Positions 1 to 11,657 of a stretch of DNA of 64,000 bases are shown here, piece by piece (positions within the stretch are counted from its first letter, which is position 1; every line of letters begins with the position of its first letter). The translations under genes were made by a program, and so were the position numbers. Source of the stretch: Talinum fruticosum (lineage: Eukaryota; Streptophyta; Magnoliopsida; Caryophyllales; Talinaceae); the NCBI GenBank assembly GCA_021018815.1, contig JAITYX010000009.1, positions 4,466,501 through 4,530,500 of the forward strand, read 5' to 3'. The notes beneath the pieces are model-generated. The model was not told the origin of the DNA. It made no database searches and saw only the letters and a program-made list of their open reading frames with translations.

Positions 1-1638
1 TAGTAGGCATTGGCAAAATTGGTGAAGGAAACAACACAGTCAGCCCAAGTATACCTTATCAAAGGACTCAAGCACAATCTACTTAGCATTTCCCAGCTAT
101 GTGACAAAGATCAACAGGTAATGTTCACTCGGACCAACTGCTATATCTCTCGATGCGAGTCACCAAAGAGATTAAGCTATCAGGTTTGAGGTTAGGTAAT
201 ACTTACAAACCGTATCTACATCTAAAGTGTAGACTAGGTCATATCAAGCATGCATACAAACAAGAAACTTGTATCTCATGGACTCGCTAAGGGTTTACCT
301 AATCGTGCTTTTAAGAAAGATAAAATCGTGAGGCATGCAAAAAAATAAGTAAGTTAGATCATCTTTCAAGCCACGCAAAACTGTATCTACATCTAAAGTG
401 TTTGAATTGCTTCATATGGATTTGTGTGGTGAAATTCCCGTGAAAAGTCTTTGAGGTAAATCATATGTACTTGTTGTTGTTGATGATTTCTCATGATTTT
501 CTTGGATATGTTTCCTTATGAACAAGACTGAAGCCTTCAAAGAGTTCTAAGCTTTGTAGAAAAGTTCAAGTAGAGTCTCGGACTCGGATCGAAGGATTTG
601 AACTAACCATGGAAGGGAGTTTGACTACTCGGAATATGCAAACTTTTGTGACAAGAATGACATCTCTCACAACTTCTTTGCACCAAGAACTCCTCAACAA
701 AATGGAGTAGTAGAGAGAAAGAACAGAACTCTTAAAGAAATAGAAAGGACTATGATGATTGAAAATGATCTACCTTACTATTTCTTTACCGAGGCAGTCA
801 ACATAGCAAATTACACACTCAACGGATGCCTCTTCGGACCCATCTTGAAGAAAACACCCTAGAGCTTTACAAAGGAAAGAAACCCAACATCTCTTACTTC
901 ATACCATTCGGTTGTAAGTTCTTTGTCCACAACAATGGTAAGGAGCATCCGACTAAGTTTGATGCTAGGTTACATGAAGGTATATTTCGGGTTACTCATC
1001 TCATAGCAAAGCTTATCCTGTTTGTAACAAAAGAACTAACAAAGTGGAAGAAAGTATCCACATTGTCTTTGATGAAATTGATTTTGGCAGGATAAGTGAG
1101 GCCAAATACTCGGATCTTAGACTTAACAGAGATGAAGACGACCTTGCTAAAGTTGAGCTCCGAAAGAGTCAAAAAAAATTACCGAGGCAACTCGGAATGT
1201 TATGACTCGGACTAAACAAACTCAAGGACCAGCTCGGAATGTTGAAGAACAAGTCAATGAGACTCAAGCAAGATCAACCAACCGAAGATCAGCCTACTCA
1301 ACCAACAAACATGGTAAATCAAAGGAGAGGTAAAACTTTCAAATATCCATCCGGACACCCACCTAAAAACATATTTTCCGAAATCAATAGTGGGTTAAGA
1401 ACTCGATCTTCTTTGCATAATCTATGTGCATTTTCTGCATTCATATCATTAACTCGAACCCAAAAATGCACTATAAGCCCTAAATGAGCCTAAATGGGTA
1501 GAGGCCATGCAAAAAGAGGCCAATCAATTTGAAAGAAACCAAGTCTAGACTCGACCAAACGACCATCTAATCACCCAGTCATAGGAACCAAATGGGTTTT
1601 CAATAACAAACTGGATGAGAAAGGGTTGGTAGTCGAAA
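1..1638 (+). pseudogene. pol: Copia element D: integrase / RT-start fragment of Ty1/copia pol
   Basis: Degenerate part of a Ty1/copia polyprotein read on the plus strand. Around 1-350 lies the GAG-pre-integrase region (remnant of an LGH...C zinc-binding segment). At about 600-800 the end of the integrase core is clear, with the motif TPQQNGVVERKNRT at about 680-730. The conserved segment after the core follows at 826-1095, and the beginning of the RT domain (EPKWVEAMQ) at about 1490-1640. Stops and frameshifts are frequent, so it is not functional. Coding stops where the 3' LTR of element A begins. The interrupted RT position matches the DE.G.VV..KARLVAQG region that is intact in A (about 17000, minus). 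D is the oldest element at this end. Its gag lies off the window and the rest of its RT was not found. Confidence 0.9.
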
Positions 1639-3122
1639 TAAAGGTTTGCTCTTGGAGAGTCTAAGTCACCCTAGAGGGGGAGGTGAATAGGGTGATGAGG
1701 AAATTTTAACAAACTTAGAAACTTTAAGTTTGAAAAGGATAAAAAGCAGAATCCGAGTCTAGATTGGACTCGGAAAAGTATACACTCATAAATACGTGGA
1801 AACCCTCCCGGGCGAGAAAACCACGGACGAGTGCTAGTCCAAGCACAAAGTCAAATCCACTATTTTGAATACTCAAAATACAACAGACTAACACAACCGG
1901 AATTGCTCCCTTAGACAATTCCTTACAATGTTTTCCTAAACTCAAAAGTTCCCTTATCCGATCTAGTATTGTCTAATTGAGATAACCTTTACAGACTAGG
2001 GACAACCGAGCTGAGTTAACCCTTACATCTCAGCCAAGGGACCTTACTCATAAAGTAAGAGAAGTATGTAATCGATTACAAGACTTAATAACTCGGAAAA
2101 GTATTAAGTACGAGACTTGGAGTTATAAGTAGAAGATTGAATGAGTAATGTACTAAGAGAGATAGTTTCAGCAATGGATTCAGCAATCTTCAAGTCTTGT
2201 AAAGTGGCTTCCACTTATAGATGACGAAGTAGAGTGACCGTTGTGTCTTTGTTCTGAACAAAAGTCTTTACTGGCCATTGTAATGGCTCTTTCAAGTCGC
2301 TTAGAAAAGATCCGTTGGGATGTGAATGTTGTGCAATGGCTCTTGGCTCCTAAAGGTGCTCCAGTCAACTGGTAATGTCTAAAAGCAACGTGGAAACCAC
2401 CATTGAGCTTAGCATTGAAGTTTTCTAGTTTTGCAAGCCGACAACCCCGACACGGTGTCCGAGCCCTGTTTAGAAGTAGATAAGCCTTGTCGATGGTGAG
2501 TGATAGCTTGAAGCCGACTACTTTTGTAATTCAAAAATGAGATAACCTCATTTGGATAACCTACAAAAGTAAACCACTTCGGTTCTCAAAGTATAAAATA
2601 CTTTGGTACAAGATTAGGTACGAGATAATAATTTAATTAAGACAATTAAGTGCATAATTATCTTAAGCCTCGAAGAGTGGAGTTTTCTGAGTCTAATATT
2701 CAATATACTCAAATTCCATCGAGCCAATTCTAAGAAACATCAAGTTAAAAAGAGTAAAATCATTAGAGTATAAAGACTTGATCCGGAAAAATAATTCTCA
2801 AACAAACAAACCGACTTAGAGAGAGGAATTGACATTGTAATTCACTTTGGGTTGAAATGTGAAGTTAAAACTCACAATAAAAGAGTTAGAGAAATTATTT
2901 GAACATGCGATAGATCCGAGTGATGTCCGAGTGACTCGGAAACATTAATGTGAGAAAATATACAAGAATGTGTTTTCTAAGTTAGTCGAAACGAATGAAA
3001 ACTTATACAGGAGTTTCTATAACACTCGGAATGACTTGTAAGCAAAACTTAGGAGGGATGAGGTTTGTACCGACTCTTTATGTAGTACTCATAATGGTTT
3101 AGATTTAGAGTTTGAGTCTTCA
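1639..3122 (-). repeat. Copia A 3' LTR (1484 bp)
   Basis: Long terminal repeat of the copia family, reverse orientation. In element sense it starts TGAAGACTC at 3122 and ends with AACCTT plus the last two bases at 1639, where the expected CA has become TA. The PPT abuts the 3122 side. The same repeat occurs at 7726-9278, 20712-20988, 27243-28429, 54530-55993, 60326-61873 and 63530-64000, which fixes its limits. The ORF-like stretches inside it (for example 1724-1945 minus) are not conserved as reading frames. Confidence 0.93.
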
Positions 3123-3140
3123 ATCTCCCCTTTTTAATGA
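3123..3140 (-). promoter_or_regulatory. Polypurine tract of copia A
   Basis: In element sense this reads TTAAAAAGGGGAGAT directly before the LTR start, the same tract as in element B at 63517-63529. It is the plus-strand priming site for reverse transcription. Confidence 0.88.
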
Positions 3141-3579
3141 AAGGCATTCCACACTCGGATAGAAACTTATCGAGTGTAAAATATGAGTTTCATTCACTAA
3201 GTAGAACATATGAGAGTAGGAAGTAGTGAGTGAAGTATTTCATACTTAGAAAATGCATTTCGGATACTATCACTACATATAATAGTTATGTTGATAACAC
3301 ATTAGCTAAAAGAATATAAATAGATATATTAGAGCAGAAAAGAAATAAAATAAGAAATCTTTCTCGAAAAGAGTTAACTCGAAATGATTATGCTCAAAGA
3401 AAGAAAATTCATTCATATATACAACGAGAAAATACAAAATGAGGGTGAGCTCCCCTAAACATAACAACATAAATTTCTCTATTTTTCTCCCCTTGCATTT
3501 CATCAAAACTAGGGAAGAAAACATCAAAAACAAAGCACACTTGATGTTGGACAAATAAAAGAAACGAAACTAAATAAAA
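3141..3579 (-). other. Copia A 3' noncoding region between env-like gene and PPT
   Basis: AT-rich region with no supportable gene. Its counterpart in B (63136-63516) is similar in place and length. Short open frames here (3306-3554, 3409-3669, minus) look like chance in low-complexity sequence. Confidence 0.6.
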
Positions 3580-5222
3580 GAAACTAAGACGAGGGTGCTT
3601 GGTGGTGCTGAGGTGGAGGAGGGAGCAATGCGCCGGCGCTAGTAAGCTTCCGATGACATGGAAGAGCATGGCGATGGCAGCACGAGGATGTCCGGCAGTG
3701 GCTCGGTTCCGGTTGTCCGGCCTCGAACTATGTCATCCTGTGGCTCATCCTCCTGGAAAACAGCGGAGGGAGGTGCTTCTTCGATTTTGACCATTGTGGA
3801 CTAACTAACGTCTGCGAGGTCTTCGACCCACTCAAGCTGTCGTGTGAGCTGATCGGCTTTGGTTCGGGGACTATAGCACCTTGTCCCTCCGGCTGAGCTG
3901 CTTCCTCCTTCTTTTCTTCTTCCTCTTTCTCCTCTTCCTTCTCTTCCGCCTTCTCTTCCTTCTTCTCCTTAGGCTAAGCTGCTTTAGCTGCAGCTTCTTC
4001 TTCTTCTTACCCTACGGAGGGGACTTGGCAGGGGCTTGAGGACTCCTCGGAAGTGTCCGAGCTTTACGGGTCTTGCGCCGCCTTAGATCTCCTTTCTTGG
4101 AGGAGCTGAAGTTCCTTTTGCTGCTCCTTGATAAGTCCCTTCATCTCGATGAGCAAATCCCGGTGCTCCCGGATCTAAGATCGAGCCATCTTCCGGTTGA
4201 TGACCGGACTACGAAGGACGTTTTTAAGAGAACACAGAGTGCCCCAAAATTCTTCGGTCACCGAGGAGAGTTTGTCTACCGGAGCTGCAGACAAAGCGAG
4301 CAGCTTGCTACAAAAGGCGGTTCCGAGGTGGATGGACCACCTGGTGGAGAAGGGAGAGATAGGGAGTCCGAGTCCGAGTCCGAGTGGGAGGAGGTGAAGG
4401 GGGCTTCAATTCTAACCCATAGACCCGGACACTAGGCGTGATTTCCTAGTACCTGTATTCTAAAAGTTCCTTCCTGCCCACTACTATGGTAGCCTCAGCC
4501 ACTCGTGTTTGGAGTCCGAGGGAGGGGAACCTAAAGCTGTTTCAAGACAATAGTTAGAAGGGCTCCGAAGGGAAAAGGAGAGCATTTTTGGATTGAGCTG
4601 GCACAGTAGCCATTTGCTCAAGGATGGCTAGGAAGAGGTCTACATCGTAGCCCTCGAGGATATCAAATAGAGCTTTAAGAATCTTAGAATTGTGATTCTC
4701 TTTGCTTAAGTGATGAGAGAAGAAGGTTCTCATAAGAAGAAAGCAAAGTAATTTGGCCTCGATCCTCATCCGAGTCACGAGAGAATTTTTGTGTGACTCG
4801 GGGACCTCCTTGGCATATTTCTCAAAAACTTATCTGCAATCTCGTTGAAAGGGATGGGATTGCGGTTCAAGAAGAGAGAGGAGACTTTGAAAATCTGGTG
4901 GAGGAGGGAGAGATTGATGCGAATAACCGTGTCCCGGACTCGTGAGGTAATGAATAACTCCGAGTAAGACAAGTTAGAGTAGAACTCAACAACGAGTTTT
5001 GGGTAGATGAACTCACTGAAGCACAAAAATTGTAAACTCCAGAGTGGTTTTGATGTGAGGCAACCACGAAAACGATGTGGTTGGGAAAAACTTGTCATCC
5101 AATGTAAGGTGTTGGGTGACGAACACTTTCGAGGGGTTAGAGGTACCCTCTTGAGTTTGTTTGGTGCGAGGTTTCTTGGTCGCAAACCTTAGAAAATCTT
5201 GGGCTGAAACTCTTTTAGGCAT
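3580..5222 (-). pseudogene. Env-like / putative plant transposon protein of copia A
   Basis: Third gene of the element, about 547 codons, starting at the ATG at 5220-5222 (MPKRVSAQDF). Layout: a Lys/Arg-rich N-terminus (KKPRTKQT), then a globular region with motifs TLDDKFFPTTSFSW, FIYPKLV.EFYSNL and VR.T.IRI..SLLH. This pattern recalls the 'putative plant transposon protein' / envelope-like family (PF20167-like, from memory). It continues with a segment around 4550-4780 (EGYDVDLFL..LEQMA), a helical Gln/Glu/Lys-rich segment near 4080-4180 (IKEQQKELQLLQERR) and a Glu/Lys-rich tail near 3900-4000. The homologue in B (59995-63135) has the same order. No signal peptide or membrane helix is visible, so 'envelope' is only a family label. 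Frameshifts near 4780, 4550 and 4250 break it. Confidence 0.8.
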
Positions 5223-5390
5223 GGTCGACGATTTAAGAAAGAAGAGAGAGTGAACTCGAAAGAGACTAAGAGAGAATGAGAGAGTGAGCACCGAGAGTTT
5301 TGAGAGCGAGAGTGAGTAAGCTTAGAGAGTAAGTAAGCAGAGAGTAAAGTAGTGAAATGAAGGTAAAAGGATGGTATTTATAGCGAAAAG
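5223..5390 (-). promoter_or_regulatory. Putative internal promoter and CT-rich leader of env-like gene (A)
   Basis: In gene sense a CTATAAATA box lies at 5375-5383, about 153 nt before the ATG, followed by a leader dominated by CT and CTCT runs. Element B has a TATA-like box about 155 nt before its homologous ATG, with the same kind of leader. That the box drives a separate transcript is an inference. Confidence 0.5.
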
Positions 5391-5850
5391 GAATGTCCTT
5401 CAATATTCGATCGACCTGAACTCGCAACGGTCACCTCGGACGAGTGTGACGTTTACGCTCTCCAACGGTTAGAATTCCAGTGATTTTCTTTCAACGGTTA
5501 GTTCTCTTATCGATATGGGTGGTAGAGAGAGAAAGAGAAATTTCTAAAAAAATTTTGAAATTCTCCACTTATCTAGAGATGATTTTACAAGATTGATGTC
5601 CATTTTGCTCAAAAGCGAGTCGACTCGAGTATGGTTTCTTAGTGACTCGGAAAACTCAAACACGAGAATAACTCCTAGCTCGGTTTCACTCGATCAACTC
5701 AACTAATTGTTATTAAGACCAAGAAAAACATATAACACACAATCATGCAAGTCAAGTTCACTTAGAAAATCACATAATCATGCATTAATCATTCCAAGCT
5801 AATTCTTAATAAACCAAAATTGATCCTCACTAAGTGGCTTAGTGAAAATA
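5391..5850 (-). other. Copia A spacer between RNase H and env-like promoter
   Basis: No gene seen. Contains short AG-rich tracts and the motif family CGAGT/ACTCG. The homologous spacer in B is 59405-59820. Confidence 0.5.
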
Positions 5851-6740
5851 TCAGCTGACTAAAATTTCGTAGGAATGAATTCAAGTTTAATATCACCTTT
5901 CTCATAATGGTTTCTCAAAAATGATACCTAACCTCAATATACTTTGTCTTTGAGTGCTGAACTAGATACTTAGTGATGCTGATTGCACTCCGATTGTCAC
6001 ACTTGATTGGGATAGAATTCAAAGAAAGTCCAAGATCCTTAAAGTGTTGCTTGATCCATAGAATATGAGCATAGCACGCTCCAGCTGTAATGTACTCGGC
6101 TTTGCCGGTTGATAGAGCAGCTGAGTTACGCTTCTTTGAGTGCCAAGAAATAAGGGATTGACCTAGAAACTGGCATGCTCCTGATGTGCTCTTCCTATCA
6201 ACCTTGTAACCAGCATAGTCGGCATCCGAGTATCCAGTGAGGGTCGATTCCGAGTATCTTAAAACCATAGACCAAGATTCTAAGTCCTGCAAGATATTTA
6301 AAAATTCTCTTCACTACAATGAGATGTGATTCTTTTGGATTAGCTTGAAATCCTGCACACAGACATACATTAAACATAATGTCCGGCCTACTTGGATGTG
6401 AGAAATAGTAGAGATCCAATCATACCTCTATAGAGTTTCGATCAACTGCTTTACCTTTCTCATCCGAGTCTAGTTTCATCTCTGCTTGCTCATGGGTGTT
6501 GCTGCATGTTTTGCATCTTGAAGCTTATACTTCCTCGGGAACTCCTTGGTCTACTTGGATTGATGGACATAAATGCCATCCTTGTCTTGTTTGATTTGTA
6601 AACCAAGAAAGAAGTTGAGCTCTCCTATCATGCTTATTTGGAATTCTGTCTCATCAACTCGGAAAATTCTTGACAAAGATTTTCATTAGTAACTCCAAAA
6701 ATAATATCATCAACATAAATCCGAGCAATAAGGAAATCTC
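5851..6740 (-). pseudogene. pol: Copia A pol, second part: RT end and RNase H
   Basis: Continuation of A's pol after the LARD. Just inside the junction (about 6700-6730) the RT catalytic YVDDIIFG is readable. It is followed by the RT C-terminal part with frameshifts, then RNase H with YSDADYAG.KVDRKSTSG (about 6200-6250), GQSLISWHSKK and the C-terminal KCDNRSAISI / TKYIEVRYHF (5915-6010). RNase H is nearly open over 5915-6292. Pol ends near 5860, where the aligned B element also ends (Y/F.GDIELEF...). The break between this part and 16619 is exactly the LARD insertion. Confidence 0.9.
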
Positions 6741-7059
6741 CGTAATACCCATGATTTTAACAAAAGCAATTGTAAAGCATACGATTATTGAATATTCTTC
6801 CGCGAATCTAGGGTTGAGCGACTAATTTTAATTATAGCCGGACATATTACTTTAGTATCCTCTTGGAGGCCATTGTCGAATAAATTAAATAAAGGAAATT
6901 ACCTCCCTTTTATTGAGTTGAACCTTTGTGCGGTTAGATATCATCGTAAACGATACATCAAAATAAGTTAGGAGACGAAGCGTAAGAGGACTGAAGAAGG
7001 GAAAGGCATAGATTTGTTTTACATAGAGGAAGGGATAAACGAGTCATTTAAGGGTCCAA

Positions 7060-7620
7060 TAGAAAGGAGAGGTGATTTTTGTTAGGTGGTGGAGAGAGAA
7101 GATGCAAAAATAAAAGAAAAGGGACCGAAGGGAGGGGGACTCGGGGAAAGCAAAGAAAGAAGGAGCGAGAACGAGAGGAGGAGGGAAGAAGGAGCACCGA
7201 ACGGGAGAGAAGGGGAGAGAGAGAAAGGAGGCGAGCGTACGAAGGCAAAGGAGACCAAGAGGGACCGACGACCACCGTAGAACCGAAGGCGGCAGCCGGC
7301 GAAGCTAGCCAAAGGAAGAGAGCGAGAGACCGGGACAGAACGAGGGCAAAAGAAGGACCCGGAGCGGATACAGAGTACGCGAGAGACCGAGACCAACCCC
7401 GAAGGGTGACAAGAATGGCGAACCAGCAAGGCGGGAGGCAAGGAAAAGGAGCAAAAGCAAGCTCGGAGAGCGAGAGAAACTAACAAACAAGAACCCGAGG
7501 CAAGGGAGAGCAGACCCGACTAGAAATAGAACAAGAGAGAGAGCTTGAGTGAGTGAAACCAGGGGACCAAAGGCGAGGAAAACGAGAGAAAGCAAGGGAC
7601 CAAAACCCGGCAGAACGCAG
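7060..7620 (+). other. Purine-rich, T-poor block in Tekay-type LTR
   Basis: About 560 bp composed largely of G and A on the LTR sense strand. It yields long but meaningless open frames on both strands (Arg/Glu-rich on plus, Ser/Leu/Pro-rich on minus). The same block is at 13900-14430 and, as CT-rich sequence, in the reverse solo LTRs at 41590-42180 and 47770-48350. It is best read as an untranslated leader or regulatory segment. Confidence 0.7.
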
Positions 7621-7725
7621 AATACTCAATCCATTTCTCAAACTGTAAAATTCGAGGTGGGTAGTCTTATGCTCTAAACTTATATTAATTTCGAAACCCA
7701 AATGAGTTTTGTTGTGAATATTACA

Positions 7726-9278
7726 TGAAGGTTTGCTCGGGGAGAGACTAAGTCACCCTAGAGGGGGTGAATAGGGTGGTGAAAGATTTTTACGTAAATC
7801 AAATTCTTTTGAACAAAGTATAGACAGATGCGATTCCGAGTCTATATTGGAGTCAAAAAGTATGAACTCGGAATACGAGTGAAGAGAAAAATAAAACAGA
7901 TTAAACCGAGACTTTGAATGCATGCGAGTCTAGAATGTACTCAGAAAATGGAAACACAAAAAGTACGTGGAAACCCTTACGGGGCAGAAAACCACGGACC
8001 GTGCTAATCCAAGCACGAAGTCAAATCCACTATTTTGAGTCCACAAAATATAGTAGACTGATCGAACCCCGAGTTGCTCCATTAAACAACTCCTTACAAA
8101 TTTTTCCTAGACTCATAAATTCCCTTATCCGATCTAGTACTTCCTCACTAAGATAACCCTTACGAGTTAGGGACAAGCGAGCTGAGTTAACCTTTACGAC
8201 TCGGTCAACGGACCTTACTTAGAAAGTAAGAAAGAAAGTGTTTGTAGCGAGTACAAGACCTTACAACTCGGAATATAATGAATTATAGAGTGGGAGTTGT
8301 AAGTAGAAGATTGAGAATGAATACAAAGACTTTTGATCAAGTATGTGTATTAACAATAGGTTCGACAATCTTCAAGTCTTGAGAGTTGGCTTCTATTTAT
8401 AGATGACCAAGCGGCTTAGCCGTTGTGTCCATCTTCCGACTGGAAGTTCCTTTATGATCGTTGTGAAGCATTTTCTGAGTCACTCGGAAAATATCCGTTG
8501 ATATGTGAACGTTAGACAACGGCTCTTGACTCCCTTAGAGGTGCCTAAAATCACCGGCGGTGTCTTCAGAGGTAAGATGGAAACCACCGTTGAGCTTAGT
8601 GTTGCAGATTTCCATTTCGAAAGCAGACAGCCACGACACGGTGTCCGAGGCTAGGTCGGAGGTGGAAAAAGCCTTGTCTACTTGGTGATTTGACGTTTTG
8701 AAGTCGGTTACTTTTGTAATGCAAAAATAGGATAGCCTCGTTTGAATCACCTACAAAAGTAAATCAATTTGGTTCTCAAAGTATAAAATACTTTGGTCCA
8801 AGATTAGACACGAGATAATGATATAATTAAGATAATTAATTTACTAATTATCCGAATTAGGAATGGAATTTTCCGAGTCTTATATTCATGATACTCAAAA
8901 TTCCATCCGAGTCGAGTCTAAAAGTAAATCAAGTCAAATATGAAATATCGAGTAGACAAACTTGATCTAGACTAATTATAATTCAAACTGAAATACCGAG
9001 TCGGAGCGCAGAAAAGATAGTGTTTGAATCATGCGATATTTCCGAGTGTTGAGTAACTCGGAACGAGTGAACCATGCGGAGATGATTTACGAGTCACACG
9101 AGTCATGCATAAATGCATGAGATAGTTTCTAAAACACTTAGAGAGGATACCATATCACTCAGAAAAGTTTCTAAGACACAAGGAATGCCTTGGAATCAAA
9201 ACTTTATAAGTAAGAAGGTCTTATACCCGATTCCCTTTATAGAACTCAAAAAGGTGAGATGTAAAGTCCGAGTCTTCA
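7726..9278 (-). repeat. Solo copia LTR (1553 bp) inside LARD 5' LTR
   Basis: Complete copia-family LTR in reverse orientation, TGAAGG... to ...GTCTTCA on the plus strand, flanked by the perfect duplication TTACA (7721-7725 and 9279-9283). The other LARD LTR keeps the unoccupied site at about 14525-14545. No internal sequence is present, so this is an LTR-LTR recombination product. Inside it I see no gene. Confidence 0.95.
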
Positions 9279-11370
9279 TTACATGTTTATGTTATAGATT
9301 GAATTTAGGAAGTTGTTAGGGCTGAATTAGGATATGAAAGAATCTGATTGAGTTTGTTAAAGTCTTATGGGTACTATTGGGAGTTTAGTTAGTAACGAAT
9401 AAGTATGTGAAATTTCAATTCTTGGGTTATGACTGAATCGGTTAAGGTTATAGTTGAATCATTTTTTATCTCCCGAATTTACTGAGGTGGAGTCCCGAGT
9501 AATTAGATTGTGAACCGAAGCTTTGGGGTAAAAGGGAAGTAAGAGTTCATCTTAACTAATGCACAACCGAGGTAGGGGAGTAGAAAGCGATTGTCGGGGT
9601 AAATTAAGTTGGAGATGTATCCGAGTCCGTGAGATTGAATTAAACTTGAAGGTAAGCGAAGCTAGCGGAATTTGAGTGATGAAAGATAGTCAAGAGTTAT
9701 ATGATCGAGTATGGGCGAGCAAGAGTTGATTAATAAGGTAGAGATGTAAATGGGAATTTGAGGCGAGGAAATGAAGAGCTGAGAATGGTAAGGTTAAGTT
9801 GAGTTTAGAATATATCTAAGCCTTGAGATTAAATCAAGTTGAAGATAAGCATAGCGAGAAGAACTTAAGTGACGAAGTGAGATCAAGAATTATATAGTTG
9901 AATATGGGTAAAAGAAGTTGAGTATCAAGTAGAGACATAACATGAAGAATTGAGGTCAAGACAATGAATTGTGAAAAGTTGAAACATTGAATTAGGTGGT
10001 ATCTACTTGTGGTTATTGTGGCTCGGAAAGGAATTAAGCTTTCTAAATTAGTGAATTGAGAAAGGTATAATTGGAAAGGAGCTAAGAAGGACTATATGTG
10101 ATTGAATCATAACTATTTGTGTAAGTGATTGTGTTAAACGATGTTCAAAAGTAGTTTTGAAAGCGGTTATGTATTTTGAGCGAGTGATTCTTGAATGATA
10201 TTTCTTGAGAACTTCCTTTCAAACATGAATATGTTTTGAAGAAACGAAACTTATTTGAGAAAATGAATCGAATTTGAAAAAGTGAATTTATACGGGGTGA
10301 CACGTGGTGTCATTCCTTCCTTGTTATTAAACCAACTTGAGAAAGTTGTTTGAAACGAGATGTGATGAATGATTATGTGCAAATTGTTTTGAATCGACGG
10401 CTACGGATCATTTAGCATACCGAAGGGTTTAAACCGGGGACGCCCAACTAGAAACTTCGAGGGAAGGGTTCTAACGAGGGTCCTGCGGTGGTAGGATGCC
10501 CGATCCGAGACGTCTTAGAAGATAAGTCCGGGAGCCTTTTTGTTCGGGGTTGCGCCCTAGAAATTAAAGAAGTTCTAATTTGAAACCCTAGAAGGCCTAG
10601 AAAGTTGATTCAAATTGAAAAAGAATTGTGATGAGTGTGAAATAGCATTTCAAATGATTAAAGTGTTGTGATTCATATGTGTCAATTCATTTCAAAGGGA
10701 TTTCGTTTGAAAAGTATATGGATTTGTATTATGTTACTATGCTTTCACCGATTTCATTATTATGAGTAATATGTGTAAAGAATTTCCATTTTAAGGATAT
10801 AAGACTCCGGTGAGCCCCGTGGTTTATTCCTCACCCCCACAAATTGCCCCCTTTTCCCTCCCAGGTGTTGAAGGTACATTTTTAGGAGGTATGGTCAACG
10901 CTTAGTATATTACTGGACTCTTACTAATTGCCGATTGCTAATTGCTGATTGCTGATTATCGAAGTAACTCAAGTGGTTGACATGCATTTCTTATATTTCT
11001 AAGTATTGTACTTGTAATTTAGTTCATATAGTTTTACCCGATGCACCACGTACCATTTAGATTTTTTAAGTTTTATCGCATAATCGGTTGGACTCCGGCA
11101 AGTGGCCTTGAGTCGTACATTCCGAGCGTGTGGCTCGTTGAGTTGTATTATGTTTTTATGCAGGGTTTTAAGGCTTTAAGCCTATACGATAGTCCATATT
11201 ACAAACGGAACTCTGTTGAAATTTTTAGGAAATCTCAATTCTTTTAGAAAACCACCTTTTTTACCTCCAAGTTGAATTTAAAGAGCCAAACCGACATCCG
11301 ATAGAGCCTTGGGAGTTCCGTGAGGAACTCGGCAATGTAATACTCCTAAGGGTTGTTTTGGGGTGTTACA

Positions 11371-11392
11371 AAATGGTATCGAGCATAGATTT
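11371..11392 (+). promoter_or_regulatory. LARD primer binding site (Met-tRNA type)
   Basis: Directly after the LTR end comes AAATGGTATCGAGC, close to the TGGTATCAGAGC typical of initiator-Met tRNA priming in plant retroelements. Confidence 0.75.
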
Positions 11393-11657
11393 TGGCGACC
11401 TTAGGTTTGCATTGCATATAGTCATCTAAGGTCCTTATTGTGTGATAATATGCCTTATTTGTGATGACTATGCGTATAGTTTTAAGTGTAACTTTTGACT
11501 TATGAAGGGATTACCTAGTCGATTTAGGAGAACTAACCGAGTGGTAATTACCCTTTTGATGAGAATGGACATTGATTAACCTGTCTTATTCCTTGGCTAG
11601 GATACTTATTTATGTGTGCCCTAAGTATGAAGAAGTAACGTAATTCCTATGTCCTAG

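Larger units (their letters stand above)
6741..11370 (+). repeat. LARD 5' LTR, interrupted by solo copia LTR
   Basis: 3.07-kb LTR (4630 bp including the 1558 bp added at 7726-9283). It matches the 3' LTR at 13557-16618 along its length and ends GGGGTGTTACA at 11370. The portion around 7060-7620 is purine-rich. Other open frames are non-conserved between copies. Confidence 0.92.

Noticed and set aside
4362..4390. GAGTCC hexamer run as a functional repeat
   Set aside because: Short run inside the env-like C-terminal region, encoding a Ser/Asp-rich stretch; not retained in B.
7079..7595. Arg/Glu-rich 134-aa plus frame and opposing minus frames
   Set aside because: Low-complexity translation of a G+A tract with no conserved start or domain.
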